Source: BQJU01 sp965229635
GTDB lineage: Bacteria; Bacteroidota; Bacteroidia; Chitinophagales; Saprospiraceae
Reading direction: 5' to 3'
DNA length: 64,000 nucleotides
Assembly: GCA_965229635.1 (NCBI GenBank)
Contig: OZ245894.1
Span: 7,936,001-8,000,000, forward strand
The notes beneath the pieces are model-generated. The model saw nothing but the letters and a program-made list of their open reading frames with translations, was not told the DNA's origin and made no database searches. The position numbers were made by a program, and so were the translations under genes. Shown piece after piece: positions 36,968 through 46,513 of the stretch (position 1 is the stretch's first letter; each line of letters begins with the position of its first letter).

Positions 36968-37253
36968 GATATAGAATTTTTGGGTACTATTAGTACATGC
37001 AATGATAAGGAAAAGTGAGAAAAGCTGCTGGAAAAGGTATTTAATGCTCAAAGAATGTTAGAAAGGGTGATGGAATTGTAATTCTTTGCCTATTGAGAGG
37101 ATACCAAGTACCTCCAAAGGTGGCAAATCTTCCCGCACTCCCTCACCAATTAAGTATGTAATTCTTCCAATTTTTTTTCCAATAGAGGCTTGTATTTCAT
37201 CGGAATAACGGTGCTTTTCAAGGCACAATACAAAACTTCTATGATCCCCCACC

Positions 37254-39692
37254 CTACTCATCCTTCAGCACCTCCGCCAAATTCACCCGCGCCGCTTTCA
37301 GCGATAGATAAGTTACACTCAAAAAAGAAAGTAAAATCACCAGCAACCCAGCCAAAAGGAACACAAATACATTCATTTCAATGCGATACGCGAAGGAATT
37401 TAGCCATCCTTGTAGCGTTTGCCACGAAAGTGGAATTGCCAATACCAATGCCAGTAAAAACAACAGGAAGTACTGCCGGTTCAACATTAGGAATACCTGA
37501 AAAATTGAAGCGCCCAACACCTTGCGGATACCAATTTCCTTTCGCCGCTGCTCGGCGGCAAAGGTCAATAGGCCTACCAAACCTATGATGGCAATAAACA
37601 AGGAAAAACCACTAAAAATAGAGATCAATCCCGACAAACTCTGCTCCTGTGCATACAATTTCGTCAATTCTTCATCGTAATAACTATACTCAAAAGGCAG
37701 GTCATTGCGTATTCGATCCCAGGCTTGCTCTAGTTGACCCAGCACTTGGGCCGCTTCCTCCTGCCGATATTTCACGGCAAGTACCCGCTGGTCGCCCCAG
37801 GTTTCGGCGTTAATGTGCAAAAACATTAAAGGTGTAATGCTTTCCCGAAGTGACTGAAAATGAAAATCCTTCACTACACCGATGACTTTTAATGGCTCCT
37901 GATACCCCGGATAAAGAATCTTCTTACCCAATGCCTCTCCGTCTTCCCAGTCAAAAAGGCGCTCCGTCGTTTCATTGATGATGACACTATTGTGATCACC
38001 AGGCCGACCTTCTTCAAAAGCCCGACCGGACTCCAGGGTTAATCCCATCGTTGGAAAATACTGCTCATCAATTTTCACCTGATTGATGGGTAACTTTATA
38101 TCCGAACCTTCCCGCTCAAAAATATCTTCCGACATGCCCCTGCCCGGCATCTCCATGGCCAGGGCGGCACTGGAAACTCCAGGTAATTGCTCAATCTGCC
38201 CCTGAAACGAGGTCAGTTGATCTCCTAACTTCTCGGCGTGATTGATCACCAAAATATTTTCTTCATTAAACCCCAGGTTCTTATCATTGATGTAATTTAA
38301 TTGCTGGTATGTCAATACTGTACCCGCAACCAAGGCGATGGAGATGGTAAACTGAGCAGTAACCAGCACGTTGCGCAAGCTCGCACTTTTTACTCCGCGC
38401 ACCAATTTGCCTTTCAGTACCTGCATTGGACGAAAAGCGGAAAGGTAAAATGCCGGATAAAGCCCGGCAACCAAGCCAATGGCGATAGGGATTATTAGGA
38501 GCAAGGGCACAAACTGCCAGCTGAAAACATAGTCGGTCGGAACCAGGATACCCGTAGCATAATGAATAGCAAATTGCAATCCTTTCATCATCGTCAATGC
38601 CAAAATGGTGGCCAGTGCCGCAACCGTAATCGACTCCATCAGGAATTGTCCCACCAGCGTGTTTTTCATCGCACCCATCGTTTTCTTTACACCTATCTCC
38701 TTGGCGCGAGTACTTGCTCTGGCGGTAGATAAATTGACAAAATTGAGCAAGGCAATAACCAGAATGAGCAGTGCTACAATCCCCATCAAACGAACGATGG
38801 CTTCATCTCCAGTTGGGCCGATCCGGTTTCCGATTCCATCTGATTTCAGATGAATATCTTTCACGGGCTGTAGATAAAAATGCCAACCGCCTTTATTGTC
38901 TACAAAATCGTGGTAATTCATACCCAACCGTGAAAAGGTGGGCTGTACGTTGGCTTCCGCCAAGTCGGCAAATTTACTTTCCAGCAGTTTTGCGTCCGCA
39001 CCGGACTGCAATTTGACGTAAGTCACCACTTGTGTCCAGATGAAGCTCCAGTCAAACTGCTTGACACTGAGATTGGTAGGCATAGAAATCAGAAAATCAA
39101 AAGTGAAATGCTGATTTTCGGGATGTGGCATAGTGACGCCGGTAACCTGCACAGGGACGCCGGGATCCCCCAACTCCAATGTTTTACCCAGGGCGGGTTC
39201 TTGTCCAAAGTATTTCGTGGCTGCTTCCGCAGAAAGAATCACCTTACCCACACCATCCAGGGCAGTTTGTGCATTGCCGGAGGCCAATTCAAAAGCAAAA
39301 AAGTCAAAGAAGTTGCTGTCCGCCGCCAGGATTTCACTTTCGTTAAATGCACGATCCTGATAACGGATAGTTCTTGACCCGGGAGTGTTAATTCGAGTGA
39401 CGGCCTCAATCTCCGGGAATTTATCCTTCAGTAAAGCCGCTACCGGAGGGGCCGTCGAACCCATCACGCCGCCTTCCGGATTCCAGATGGCCGTTTGATT
39501 GACACGGTACAGGCGATCAACGTCGGGATGATTTTGATCGTAACTTTTTTCAAACTGAGTATAGGAAAAAACGAGCAGACAACCCGCCAGTCCAAGGGCC
39601 AGCCCCACGATATTGATCAATGAATAGCCGCGATTTCGACGCAGGTTTCTAAATGCAATTTTGAGGTGATTGAGCCACAAGCCGGTATGCAT
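37254..39692 (-). CDS. ABC transporter permease, two-unit FtsX/MacB type
   Basis: The ~812-residue protein has two copies of the MacB_PCD plus FtsX layout. It begins NHLKIAFRNLRRNRGYSLIN with the first helix. The first FtsX bundle (near 290-440) contains NLSTARASTRAKEIGVKKTMGA, and the second (about 680-812) contains EQRRKEIGIRKVLGAS. Such fused permeases are common in Bacteroidota and belong to antimicrobial-peptide or envelope-stress type transporters. No ATPase gene lies beside it, so the partner is elsewhere. A TATATTTG box at 39722-39729 supports the 39692 start over the 14-residue longer one. Confidence 0.9.
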   Translation of the reverse strand: MHTGLWLNHLKIAFRNLRRNRGYSLINIVGLALGLAGCLLVFSYTQFEKSYDQNHPDVDRLYRVNQTAIWNPEGGVMGSTAPPVAALLKDKFPEIEAVTRINTPGSRTIRYQDRAFNESEILAADSNFFDFFAFELASGNAQTALDGVGKVILSAEAATKYFGQEPALGKTLELGDPGVPVQVTGVTMPHPENQHFTFDFLISMPTNLSVKQFDWSFIWTQVVTYVKLQSGADAKLLESKFADLAEANVQPTFSRLGMNYHDFVDNKGGWHFYLQPVKDIHLKSDGIGNRIGPTGDEAIVRLMGIVALLILVIALLNFVNLSTARASTRAKEIGVKKTMGAMKNTLVGQFLMESITVAALATILALTMMKGLQFAIHYATGILVPTDYVFSWQFVPLLLIIPIAIGLVAGLYPAFYLSAFRPMQVLKGKLVRGVKSASLRNVLVTAQFTISIALVAGTVLTYQQLNYINDKNLGFNEENILVINHAEKLGDQLTSFQGQIEQLPGVSSAALAMEMPGRGMSEDIFEREGSDIKLPINQVKIDEQYFPTMGLTLESGRAFEEGRPGDHNSVIINETTERLFDWEDGEALGKKILYPGYQEPLKVIGVVKDFHFQSLRESITPLMFLHINAETWGDQRVLAVKYRQEEAAQVLGQLEQAWDRIRNDLPFEYSYYDEELTKLYAQEQSLSGLISIFSGFSLFIAIIGLVGLLTFAAEQRRKEIGIRKVLGASIFQVFLMLNRQYFLLFLLALVLAIPLSWQTLQGWLNSFAYRIEMNVFVFLLAGLLVILLSFLSVTYLSLKAARVNLAEVLKDE

Positions 39693-39721
39693 AACAGTCG
39701 GATTTGAAGTGAGGTGATTGT

Positions 39722-39729
39722 CAAATATA
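39722..39729 (-). promoter_or_regulatory. -7 box for the FtsX/MacB gene
   Basis: Reading the minus strand, TATATTTG is a perfect TAnnTTTG box 30 bp before the start codon; no TTG was seen about 20 bp further upstream. Confidence 0.4.
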
Positions 39730-39806
39730 ACCATTGCGAAGCAGAAAAGCCGTTAAGCCCGGTGGTTTTCGATGAAGCGACGATATCGATAGATAAGATC
39801 AATAGT

Positions 39807-41099
39807 TTAGTTTATCGCCAACCGCACCTGTCTGGCTTTCCGCCAAACTGATAGGCTCACCACCACGCTCAAAACCACAACAATGCCCCCTCCAACATAA
39901 CACAACTGAACATAAAAGTGTAGCCAGCTGATGTCCGCATTGCCAAAATTGCGCCAAAGCAGAATGAGCACACTCCCCAGGTAACCGATGGCGTCCGCCA
40001 GATACATCAAAAAGCCAACATTAGCCGTTACGCGCAAGGTGCCGATAAACCGATCGAAAATGATGCCGTTAAAAAGAATGTAGGGTACAAATAGGCCAGC
40101 ACCAGAGATGATCATCCAGGCGGCCGGAGAAAAGCCTCCCTGCTGGAATGACCAGGTGGTCGCAATCAATATTCCTCCTCCCATCAAGGTCAACAACAAA
40201 TTGACCGAAAGGGCACGCTGGTTGTTTTTAATCAAGCCCGTCAGGCTGATCAACACAAAAGCAGCAACAGCCACCGGAATTTCAGCCAGTACAAACAAAG
40301 AAGGCTGATCAGTAAATCCCAGACCGGCCCAGATCTCTACGGCAAAATTATCGCGGATATCCCGCACAATGGTGAGTAGCAGATAGATGGCCACAAACAT
40401 ACAAATAGTCAAAGCATAGCGCTTAAAAAAAGTCCATCTTTGCTGAGCATCCATCGGTTTACGTTCGCAGCGAAGCGCCAAATCCTGAACAGAGGGCGGT
40501 GGTATTTGCATCAGCATCCAAAGGGAGAAAAGTAGTAGCGGAAAAAATAGTACCCCTACTAAAAACGGCATCACCTGCCCGGAAAACCCCAGTCCCAGCA
40601 GCCATGAACCGAGGCTTTTGGCCAGTCCGGACGAAAAGATAAAATTGGCGCTGATCATCACCGTCAGGATTTCTGTGAAACGGCGGCCTTCCAGGTAGCT
40701 GAACACAATGCCCCAAATCATGCCCAGCGGCAACCCGTTTAAAAACAACCAGAAAACACCCCAGCCAGGTGGTGTTATAGCAAAACCCAACAAGGCCAGT
40801 TCCGCCCATACAATCAGACCAAGAAAAAGCCAACTACGCCGCTCCGGCTTTAATTCACTGATTAGCTTAATGCCAATAAACTTCGAAAGCGCATAACCGA
40901 TCACCTGAGCAATCACCAAAGCAATTTTGTAGTCGGCCCACATCCAGGTTTGCTCTTCAAATGTGCCAGCAGTGTAAGGCTTGCGGTACATGTACATGCA
41001 ACAGTAGGAAAGGAAAGAGGCTGCTCCCGCCCAGGCCACCAGCGCCCAGTCATTGCGCCTGAGAAAGGTGGCAATTTTTGTGGAAATTAACCTAGACAT
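39807..41099 (-). CDS. DUF5690 family membrane transporter (MFS-like), phosphonate operon
   Basis: The ~430-residue protein has about 12 predicted helices, with an N-terminal SFLSYCCMYMYRKPYTAGTF stretch characteristic of the DUF5690 family. The overall shape is that of a major-facilitator transporter. The chosen start, MSRLIS at 41099, overlaps the stop of the PhnX-like gene by 8 bp, which suggests translational coupling; a longer frame from 41210 would lie inside that gene. Placement at the end of the phosphonate operon suggests uptake of an aminophosphonate, which is inference. Confidence 0.8.
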   Translation of the reverse strand: MSRLISTKIATFLRRNDWALVAWAGAASFLSYCCMYMYRKPYTAGTFEEQTWMWADYKIALVIAQVIGYALSKFIGIKLISELKPERRSWLFLGLIVWAELALLGFAITPPGWGVFWLFLNGLPLGMIWGIVFSYLEGRRFTEILTVMISANFIFSSGLAKSLGSWLLGLGFSGQVMPFLVGVLFFPLLLFSLWMLMQIPPPSVQDLALRCERKPMDAQQRWTFFKRYALTICMFVAIYLLLTIVRDIRDNFAVEIWAGLGFTDQPSLFVLAEIPVAVAAFVLISLTGLIKNNQRALSVNLLLTLMGGGILIATTWSFQQGGFSPAAWMIISGAGLFVPYILFNGIIFDRFIGTLRVTANVGFLMYLADAIGYLGSVLILLWRNFGNADISWLHFYVQLCYVGGGIVVVLSVVVSLSVWRKARQVRLAIN

Positions 41100-41760
41100 G
41101 TTCCAGGATATCTTCGATGTGATCAATAATAAAATCCGGGTTGGCTTCAGCCAGTTCTTCACGCTTTTGCGCACCGGTCGTAATGCCAATGGTAAAGCGC
41201 ACACCGGCATTTTTGCCTTCCTCGATATCTACTCTTGAGTCGCCGATTTTGATGATCTGGTCCGGTGTACAATCCCAATTTCTCATGGCCAGATAGATCA
41301 TATCTGGAGCAGGCCGGCTCTTGGGTACCATATCAGCGGTAATCAATTCTTCAATATCTTTTTCCTGCTCAATCCCGACTTTTTCCAAAATCCTCTCTGC
41401 GATGTCCTCCGTGTAACCGGTATTAAAAATCCGGGTAACGCCTTTGGTTTTTAATGTTTCCAGCACCGGCATTACGCCATCAAACAACTTCATATCGTGC
41501 TGATCATAAGCCGTTTCCAGTAAGTCCTCAAAGTGGCTGTGCATCTTACTTAGCAGATCTTCCGCCGGTGCTTCCCCTTTTACTTTTTGATAGACATTGC
41601 GGATCGCCTCTTTCTTTTCCATACCGGCGGCAATGGAAAGCACCGTATCCAGATCGGTGGAGCAATCAAAATCCCCAAGTGCCTTTTGCACGGTTTTGTA
41701 CACCAGATTGTCTTCATCAATGGTGGTGCCCGCCATATCAAAAATGACCATTTTTATCAT
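41092..41760 (-). CDS. phosphonatase-like HAD hydrolase (PhnX-like)
   Basis: The 222-residue protein belongs to the PhnX-like HAD group: nucleophile D8 in FDMAGTTID, an alpha-helical cap containing GMEKKEAI, the GYTEDIAERIL region and a late IKIGDSRVDIEEG. True phosphonoacetaldehyde hydrolase uses a Schiff-base lysine in the cap; K49/K50 in GMEKKEAI lies at a comparable place, which fits but does not prove the activity. The predicted reaction is phosphonoacetaldehyde to acetaldehyde plus phosphate. It is the third gene of the operon, 11 bp after the oxidase gene. Confidence 0.85.
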   Translation of the reverse strand: MIKMVIFDMAGTTIDEDNLVYKTVQKALGDFDCSTDLDTVLSIAAGMEKKEAIRNVYQKVKGEAPAEDLLSKMHSHFEDLLETAYDQHDMKLFDGVMPVLETLKTKGVTRIFNTGYTEDIAERILEKVGIEQEKDIEELITADMVPKSRPAPDMIYLAMRNWDCTPDQIIKIGDSRVDIEEGKNAGVRFTIGITTGAQKREELAEANPDFIIDHIEDILEHV

Positions 41761-41771
41761 GTGAAATAGAT

Positions 41772-42920
41772 TTATAGGATGGAAGAAATTTTTTGTTTGG
41801 CAAAACCGAAAGATCCCGTCATGCCCTTACCACCGATGCCAGTGACAATATGCAATCCTGACATCACCTCTTGCTCAAATATGTCCTGGGTTTTGCATTG
41901 GCTATAAATGCCGTACCACGACTTCTCGATCTCGTAGGTTTGTAAATTATAGATTTCCCGAGCAGCCTGCAGCATAAAGGCATTAACTTCATCATAAAGC
42001 TGATAGTCAAACTGTTGCTCGTTGCTTGCATCCAGATATTCGTGGGAATCTCCGAGAATTACCCGGCCATCATCAGCCTGTTTAAACAGAATGTGAATGC
42101 CCCACTTTCGCTGATAAGCTTCGCCATCCTCTCCAGCCTTGATGGCAGCGTAAGAAGGGCAATCCTGAAAACTTTCATACCTCCGAATGGTCCAGCCGGT
42201 CAGCACTGAACCCGGGATGCGTTGATTGGGTTGAGGTCGTGTCATGAGCATTTGCAATTTGACACTTTGCAGGTCGCTTTCGCGAAATATTTTCGGAAAC
42301 AGCGTTTGAAAATCACTGCCTGAGCAGACGATCACCTGTTTGGCCGCCAGCGCCAATTTTTGGTTATTGATCAATTGAAATTGATCACCTGACTTTTCGA
42401 TTTCCGTCACAAGGGTATGGGTATAAGATGTCAACCCATATTGTTCTTGCAATAAACCAGTGATCAAATGAATGGCCTGTCGTGGATCAACAGTGACCTC
42501 CTGCGGAAAAAATAGCCCCCCAATGGCGTAGTCTCCCCGCAAGCCGGGATATTGCTCCAGACAAGCCGCTCGTGTCAACAAATTGGATTCGTAATCATTA
42601 TCTTGATTGATTTGCGCCAATTCCTCCAATAGCGTCATTTCCTCCTCATTGGAAGCGATGTATACACTGCCGTAAGGTCGAACGGTGATATCGGTCTGTT
42701 GCTGCATAGCCCGGTAAATTCGCAGACTTTCCCGACCGTAGGCCTGCCATTTGGCATTCATTCCCGAAGGAACAATCTGACCAAAATTGCGCACTGTAGC
42801 TGCCCGTGGTCGTGCGTCTTTTTCTACCACTACCACCTTTAATCCGGTTTGTACCGCATGATAAGCATGGGCAATGCCCAGCATACCGCCACCCACAATG
42901 GCCAAATCAAATGTTTTCAT
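41772..42920 (-). CDS. FAD-dependent amine oxidoreductase (TIGR03364 type), phosphonate-linked
   Basis: The 382-residue protein starts with the FAD dinucleotide motif AIVGGGMLGIAHAYHAV (GxGxxG) and VVVVEKD. It has the late GIGGKGMTGSFGFAK that closes the FAD site in glycine-oxidase-like enzymes. The TIGR03364 group is found beside phosphonate genes, and characterised members oxidise aminoethylphosphonate or its N-methyl form to phosphonoacetaldehyde. It follows the PbfA-like gene by 2 bp and precedes the PhnX-like gene, which supports that role. The substrate is inferred. Confidence 0.85.
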   Translation of the reverse strand: MKTFDLAIVGGGMLGIAHAYHAVQTGLKVVVVEKDARPRAATVRNFGQIVPSGMNAKWQAYGRESLRIYRAMQQQTDITVRPYGSVYIASNEEEMTLLEELAQINQDNDYESNLLTRAACLEQYPGLRGDYAIGGLFFPQEVTVDPRQAIHLITGLLQEQYGLTSYTHTLVTEIEKSGDQFQLINNQKLALAAKQVIVCSGSDFQTLFPKIFRESDLQSVKLQMLMTRPQPNQRIPGSVLTGWTIRRYESFQDCPSYAAIKAGEDGEAYQRKWGIHILFKQADDGRVILGDSHEYLDASNEQQFDYQLYDEVNAFMLQAAREIYNLQTYEIEKSWYGIYSQCKTQDIFEQEVMSGLHIVTGIGGKGMTGSFGFAKQKISSIL

Positions 42921-42922
42921 GC

Positions 42923-44272
42923 TTATCGAGTTATGGATTGGAAGGCTACCCCCAACGTATCCACGATAAAATCAATTTCGTCTTTACCGATAATTAACGC
43001 AGGTCGCATAGTGATGACATTGCCTTCGTACAGCTTGAAGGATAATCCTCGTTGCAGACAAAAACGCAGCACCTGCTGTGCTTCCTCCATGGCCCTCTCT
43101 TTGCTATTCCCGTCCTTCACCAGATCAACACCCAACAAAAAGCCCTTACCGTTGATATGACCGATAATGGGAAATTGCTCTTGCAAAGCCAGTAGTCGTT
43201 CGCGGAAGTATTCGCCCAGTAACTTTACGTTCTCAGCAATTTTTTCTCTTTCGAGGAATTCCAGCACCGCCAGTCCGGCTGCCGAACACAATGGGCTTTT
43301 TTCGTGCGTAAAATGTCCAATCGATATATGGCGCACCACATTGTACTGGTCCTGAGTAATGATTCCCGCAAAGGGCACTACCCCACCACCCAGCGATTTG
43401 CCAACCGCAATCACGTCTGGTGTGACGTAATGCCCGGAAGCAAATAATGCGCCGGTACGCCCCAGGCCACACACAATTTCATCAAAGATCAGAAAGGCAT
43501 TATGCTGCTGACAAAGCCGCTGCACCCGCTCCCAGAAGTAGCGAGTAGGCACGTGCGGTGCCGAAGCAATCGGCGTACCGATGATGGCCGCAATATCGGG
43601 GTGGTGCTTCAGGATCAACTCAATTTCGCGCAGGTACAGTTCATCGATTCTTTCCACCTCCGTCTCGTGATCCAGCCCCCAGGGATTGCGGTAATAATTG
43701 GGAAATTCCACATGAAAAGCACCCGGCACCATTGGACCAACACCCAAGGTAAAGTGCGGGTCTCCACCCACGGTTGCTGCCTGGTAGGTCGTACCATGAT
43801 AGCAATCGTAGAAAGAAATGGTTTTCCATTTACCGGTGGCTTGTTTGGCAAGAATCAGAGCCATTTCAATCGCCTCCGAACCACCCGGGCAGAAGAGTAC
43901 CCTGTCCAGCCCTTCGGGTGCCAATTGACACAGCCTTTTGGCCATTTCAACGGCGGGTTGGTTGGTATATCGACGAGGGGTAAAGGCCAGTTGTTCATCC
44001 AGTTGACGCTTCACTGCCGCCACCACTTCCGGGTGATTAAAACCGATATTGTGCACGCCATTGCCGTGTAAATCAAGATATTTTCGGCCATCCAAATCAT
44101 AGATGTAGGCCCCTTCCGTTTTGCTCAGCACATTCATCACTGGCGTTGATAATGCCTGGTGCAGGAAGTACTTTTCATCTTCCGCAATCCAGTGCTGGGT
44201 TTGCGCACTGTGCGTGGTACGGAAACCACTTTGTCCCGAAAGGGTATTGGTATCACCTTGGTGGGTTTGCAT
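42923..44272 (-). CDS. pbfA: PbfA-like PLP-dependent lyase, (R)-1-hydroxy-2-aminoethylphosphonate ammonia-lyase
   Basis: The 449-residue protein is a class III aminotransferase-fold enzyme with HGNGVHNIGFNHPEVV near the start, CPGGSEAIEMAL for the phosphate pocket, FDEIVCGLGRTG with the cofactor Asp and the Schiff-base Lys in GKSLGGG. Features that I associate with PbfA are present: DEKYFLHQALSTPVMNVL-like N-terminus, RRYTNQPAVEMAKRL and GVGPMVPGAFHV. PbfA eliminates ammonia from hydroxy-aminoethylphosphonate to give phosphonoacetaldehyde. The context (oxidase, PhnX-like hydrolase, transporter in the next three genes) agrees. An ordinary aminotransferase is the alternative. It is the first gene of the operon. 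Confidence 0.82.
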   Translation of the reverse strand: MQTHQGDTNTLSGQSGFRTTHSAQTQHWIAEDEKYFLHQALSTPVMNVLSKTEGAYIYDLDGRKYLDLHGNGVHNIGFNHPEVVAAVKRQLDEQLAFTPRRYTNQPAVEMAKRLCQLAPEGLDRVLFCPGGSEAIEMALILAKQATGKWKTISFYDCYHGTTYQAATVGGDPHFTLGVGPMVPGAFHVEFPNYYRNPWGLDHETEVERIDELYLREIELILKHHPDIAAIIGTPIASAPHVPTRYFWERVQRLCQQHNAFLIFDEIVCGLGRTGALFASGHYVTPDVIAVGKSLGGGVVPFAGIITQDQYNVVRHISIGHFTHEKSPLCSAAGLAVLEFLEREKIAENVKLLGEYFRERLLALQEQFPIIGHINGKGFLLGVDLVKDGNSKERAMEEAQQVLRFCLQRGLSFKLYEGNVITMRPALIIGKDEIDFIVDTLGVAFQSITR

Positions 44273-44632
44273 AAATTCTTTATTTGGAAAACTTAATTTC
44301 TTGAGTGTGAATTAGGCCAAAGAGTACCTTTGTCCAACACATAGAATTTTGTTTTTTTGGGGAACCACACTTCAGTTCCGCCGCAGGGAAACCCAATGGG
44401 TCGGAATAAGACACATAAGGTCAGAGAAGTTGCATGGTATTAAACTCCGAATCGGAGTTTAATACCATGCCTAAAATCATGTAAATCCTGTTCATCATGT
44501 CTCAAAAAATGTCAACATCAAATTAGCCTCCTTTGAAGAAACCGACAGGTTTCAACAAAGACAACTCCGCGGCCTCCGAGTCGTGGCGTGCAATCTTTCT
44601 CGCGCAAAGCCACGAAGACGCAAAGAAGAGGC
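44273..44632. other. 360 bp intergenic region upstream of the phosphonate operon
   Basis: No gene is supported. It contains the 39 nt palindrome at 44432-44470. A box close to the promoter pattern (TACTCTTTG, minus strand, near 44325) has one base too many between TA and TTTG, so I do not call a promoter. Confidence 0.4.
44432..44470. repeat. 39 nt perfect inverted repeat
   Basis: The 19 bp arms begin GCATGGTATTAAACTCC (44432) and match their complement exactly up to 44470; a single A (44451) is the centre. There is no T run next to it. It could be a transcription stop, a recombination or replication site, or the scar of a small palindromic element. Confidence 0.75.
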
Positions 44633-46285
44633 CTATTTTACATACAGTCGGTCAGCGGGCACCAGTTGCTTGGTCACACCCGGACCTTTATAAAACAAGT
44701 ACAACCCCTTTCCCCCACCGCCGTTAAACCATTCCACTTTTAGTTGCTGTTTGCCTTTTGGCAATTCTACCTTTCCACTGCGCTCAATCACCCCGTGGTC
44801 GCCATCATTGTCAACCACCAACTGATCATTGACATAGAGTTTACTACCATCATCGGAAGCCAAATAAAACTGGTATTCACCAGGTTGATCAATAAACAGG
44901 TAAGTGGTAAAAACGGCGGCAATCTGCTCCTCCTGCGGTAGTTTCACATCGTCGAGAATAATCTCGTGGGTTTGGCCCGAGGAAGCCGGTTTTAAGCTGG
45001 AAAAATCCGGTAGCTTTTCGATCCCAGACACCTTGTAGGTAGTGTAGTTCACTCCGTGTTCCTTACCAGAATGCAGCACCCGAAAGTAGGCCACAGCGTC
45101 TTTGCTGACTTTAGTATTTTCATCAAAAATGGCCGCTTTGACCACTGTTGTGCTTTCCAGTTTCATCGGCTCCGTATACACCGGATCATCAATGCCGGGC
45201 GCATCCCCATTCAAAGTATAGTGAATGGCCCCTGACTCATTGGGGTTATCCATTATCAACATTGGCAAACTATCAATATAAAGCCCTCCGGCCTGATCAA
45301 AGCCGATTTTCTCCGGGTGGATACGTGGCTTTCTCACCAGTGGTTTTACCGGGTAAGTAATTTTTGGTGCATCATACCCCACAAAGGCCTCCTTCACCGG
45401 CCGGCCAATCCACGCATTGGGGATGTCCAACCCTAGTGCAAAGGCTACCGTCACAGCATTGTCGATGGTACTGACCATACCTTTGATCTGGTATCCGGGC
45501 TTGATTTCTTTTCCGTAAAGGATAAAGGGAATTTCCAATTCCTCCGGCGTCTCGCCACCGTGGCCGAAGCCAATACCGCCGTGATCGGAAGAGAGGACCA
45601 CCAGCGTATTGTCCAGCATCTTAGCTTTACGCAAAGCATCCAGCAAAACCCCAATCAGCGAGTCCGCTTTGCCGACCGAGGCATAATATTCCGGCGTACC
45701 GTGCCCTAGTGAATGGCCGGCATGATCGACGTGATCGAAGTGGACAAAACAAAGTAGCGGTCGTTTTTCCCTAAGGTAATTGGCAGTCGTCTCGGCGGTA
45801 GCGGCTTCGGTTTTTGGGGAGATACTCAAGTCAACGGCCGTAGAGTCGAATAACCTCCCGAAGCCATCCCAGTGATAAATAGCCGCACTTTTGGCCTTGG
45901 GTCTTTGGTCGTGAATCAACGTGAATATTGAGGGGAAATAACCGTTGTGATCAGCCGCTGCGGAAGGCAATACAAAATCGTCTTTCTCCCAGGCGTTGGA
46001 GGTAATGCCATGCTGTTCCGGTCCGGCCCCCGTGATCATGGATGCCCAGTTGGGTGACGAACTGGATGGCAATACCCCTCGGGCTCGGAGTGTCGAAGCC
46101 CCATTGGCCATCAGCCAGTCTATGTTGGGAGTAGCGGCCTGACGAATCCCATCCGGACTCATGCCATCGACACCGATAATAAGCACGTGTTTGATCGATT
46201 TAAATGGAGCTTGCGCAAAGGTCAGAGCCGGAAAGATCAATAAAAAAAACAGGCTCAAAAGTATCGGTTTAATTAGGTGGTACAT
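44633..46285 (-). CDS. secreted alkaline-phosphatase-superfamily hydrolase (NPP-like) with PA14 domain
   Basis: The ~550-residue protein has a signal peptide (LLSLFFLLIFPALTFAQ). The N-terminal catalytic domain is of the nucleotide pyrophosphatase/phosphodiesterase type: metal site IIGVDGMSPDGIRQ, nucleophile region SSSSPNWASMITG, FDHVDHAGHSLGHG and SSDHGGIGFGHGG. A chitobiase/FN3-like domain follows (about 345-420) and a PA14 domain (about 440-550) that would bind sugars. It probably removes phosphate or phosphodiester groups outside the cell. It lies upstream of the phosphonate operon on the same strand, but 360 bp away. The start MYHLIKP is preferred to 46324. Confidence 0.85.
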   Translation of the reverse strand: MYHLIKPILLSLFFLLIFPALTFAQAPFKSIKHVLIIGVDGMSPDGIRQAATPNIDWLMANGASTLRARGVLPSSSSPNWASMITGAGPEQHGITSNAWEKDDFVLPSAAADHNGYFPSIFTLIHDQRPKAKSAAIYHWDGFGRLFDSTAVDLSISPKTEAATAETTANYLREKRPLLCFVHFDHVDHAGHSLGHGTPEYYASVGKADSLIGVLLDALRKAKMLDNTLVVLSSDHGGIGFGHGGETPEELEIPFILYGKEIKPGYQIKGMVSTIDNAVTVAFALGLDIPNAWIGRPVKEAFVGYDAPKITYPVKPLVRKPRIHPEKIGFDQAGGLYIDSLPMLIMDNPNESGAIHYTLNGDAPGIDDPVYTEPMKLESTTVVKAAIFDENTKVSKDAVAYFRVLHSGKEHGVNYTTYKVSGIEKLPDFSSLKPASSGQTHEIILDDVKLPQEEQIAAVFTTYLFIDQPGEYQFYLASDDGSKLYVNDQLVVDNDGDHGVIERSGKVELPKGKQQLKVEWFNGGGGKGLYLFYKGPGVTKQLVPADRLYVK

Positions 46286-46513
46286 TGGTGTGGTTGTTTG
46301 AAAATGCCAAGGTAAGGCCACCATTTGTAACCCTAATTCTTCACTCCATTATTTCTTCGTTAAAGAATTATTAAGCGTTTATAAAGTCGAAGTCAACAAA
46401 TTTTTATATTTTAGTTTTGATAATTTTCGACATTTTATATCGAAAGCGACAAGTTTTCAAGAACATTTCAAAATAAACCACGAACTTCTAGGGCCAATCG
46501 CGCTTTAGAAAAG

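Noticed and set aside
36968..37051. Lipoprotein-like N-terminal extension of the HAD gene
   Set aside because: The FLIIACTN stretch is upstream of the true family start MPKGYLIDMDG, and NagD-like enzymes are cytoplasmic.
46412..46419. TAGTTTTG as a full promoter for the T9SS type B gene
   Set aside because: No TTG at about 20 bp and it is about 100 bp from the start, so it is only mentioned in the gene entry.
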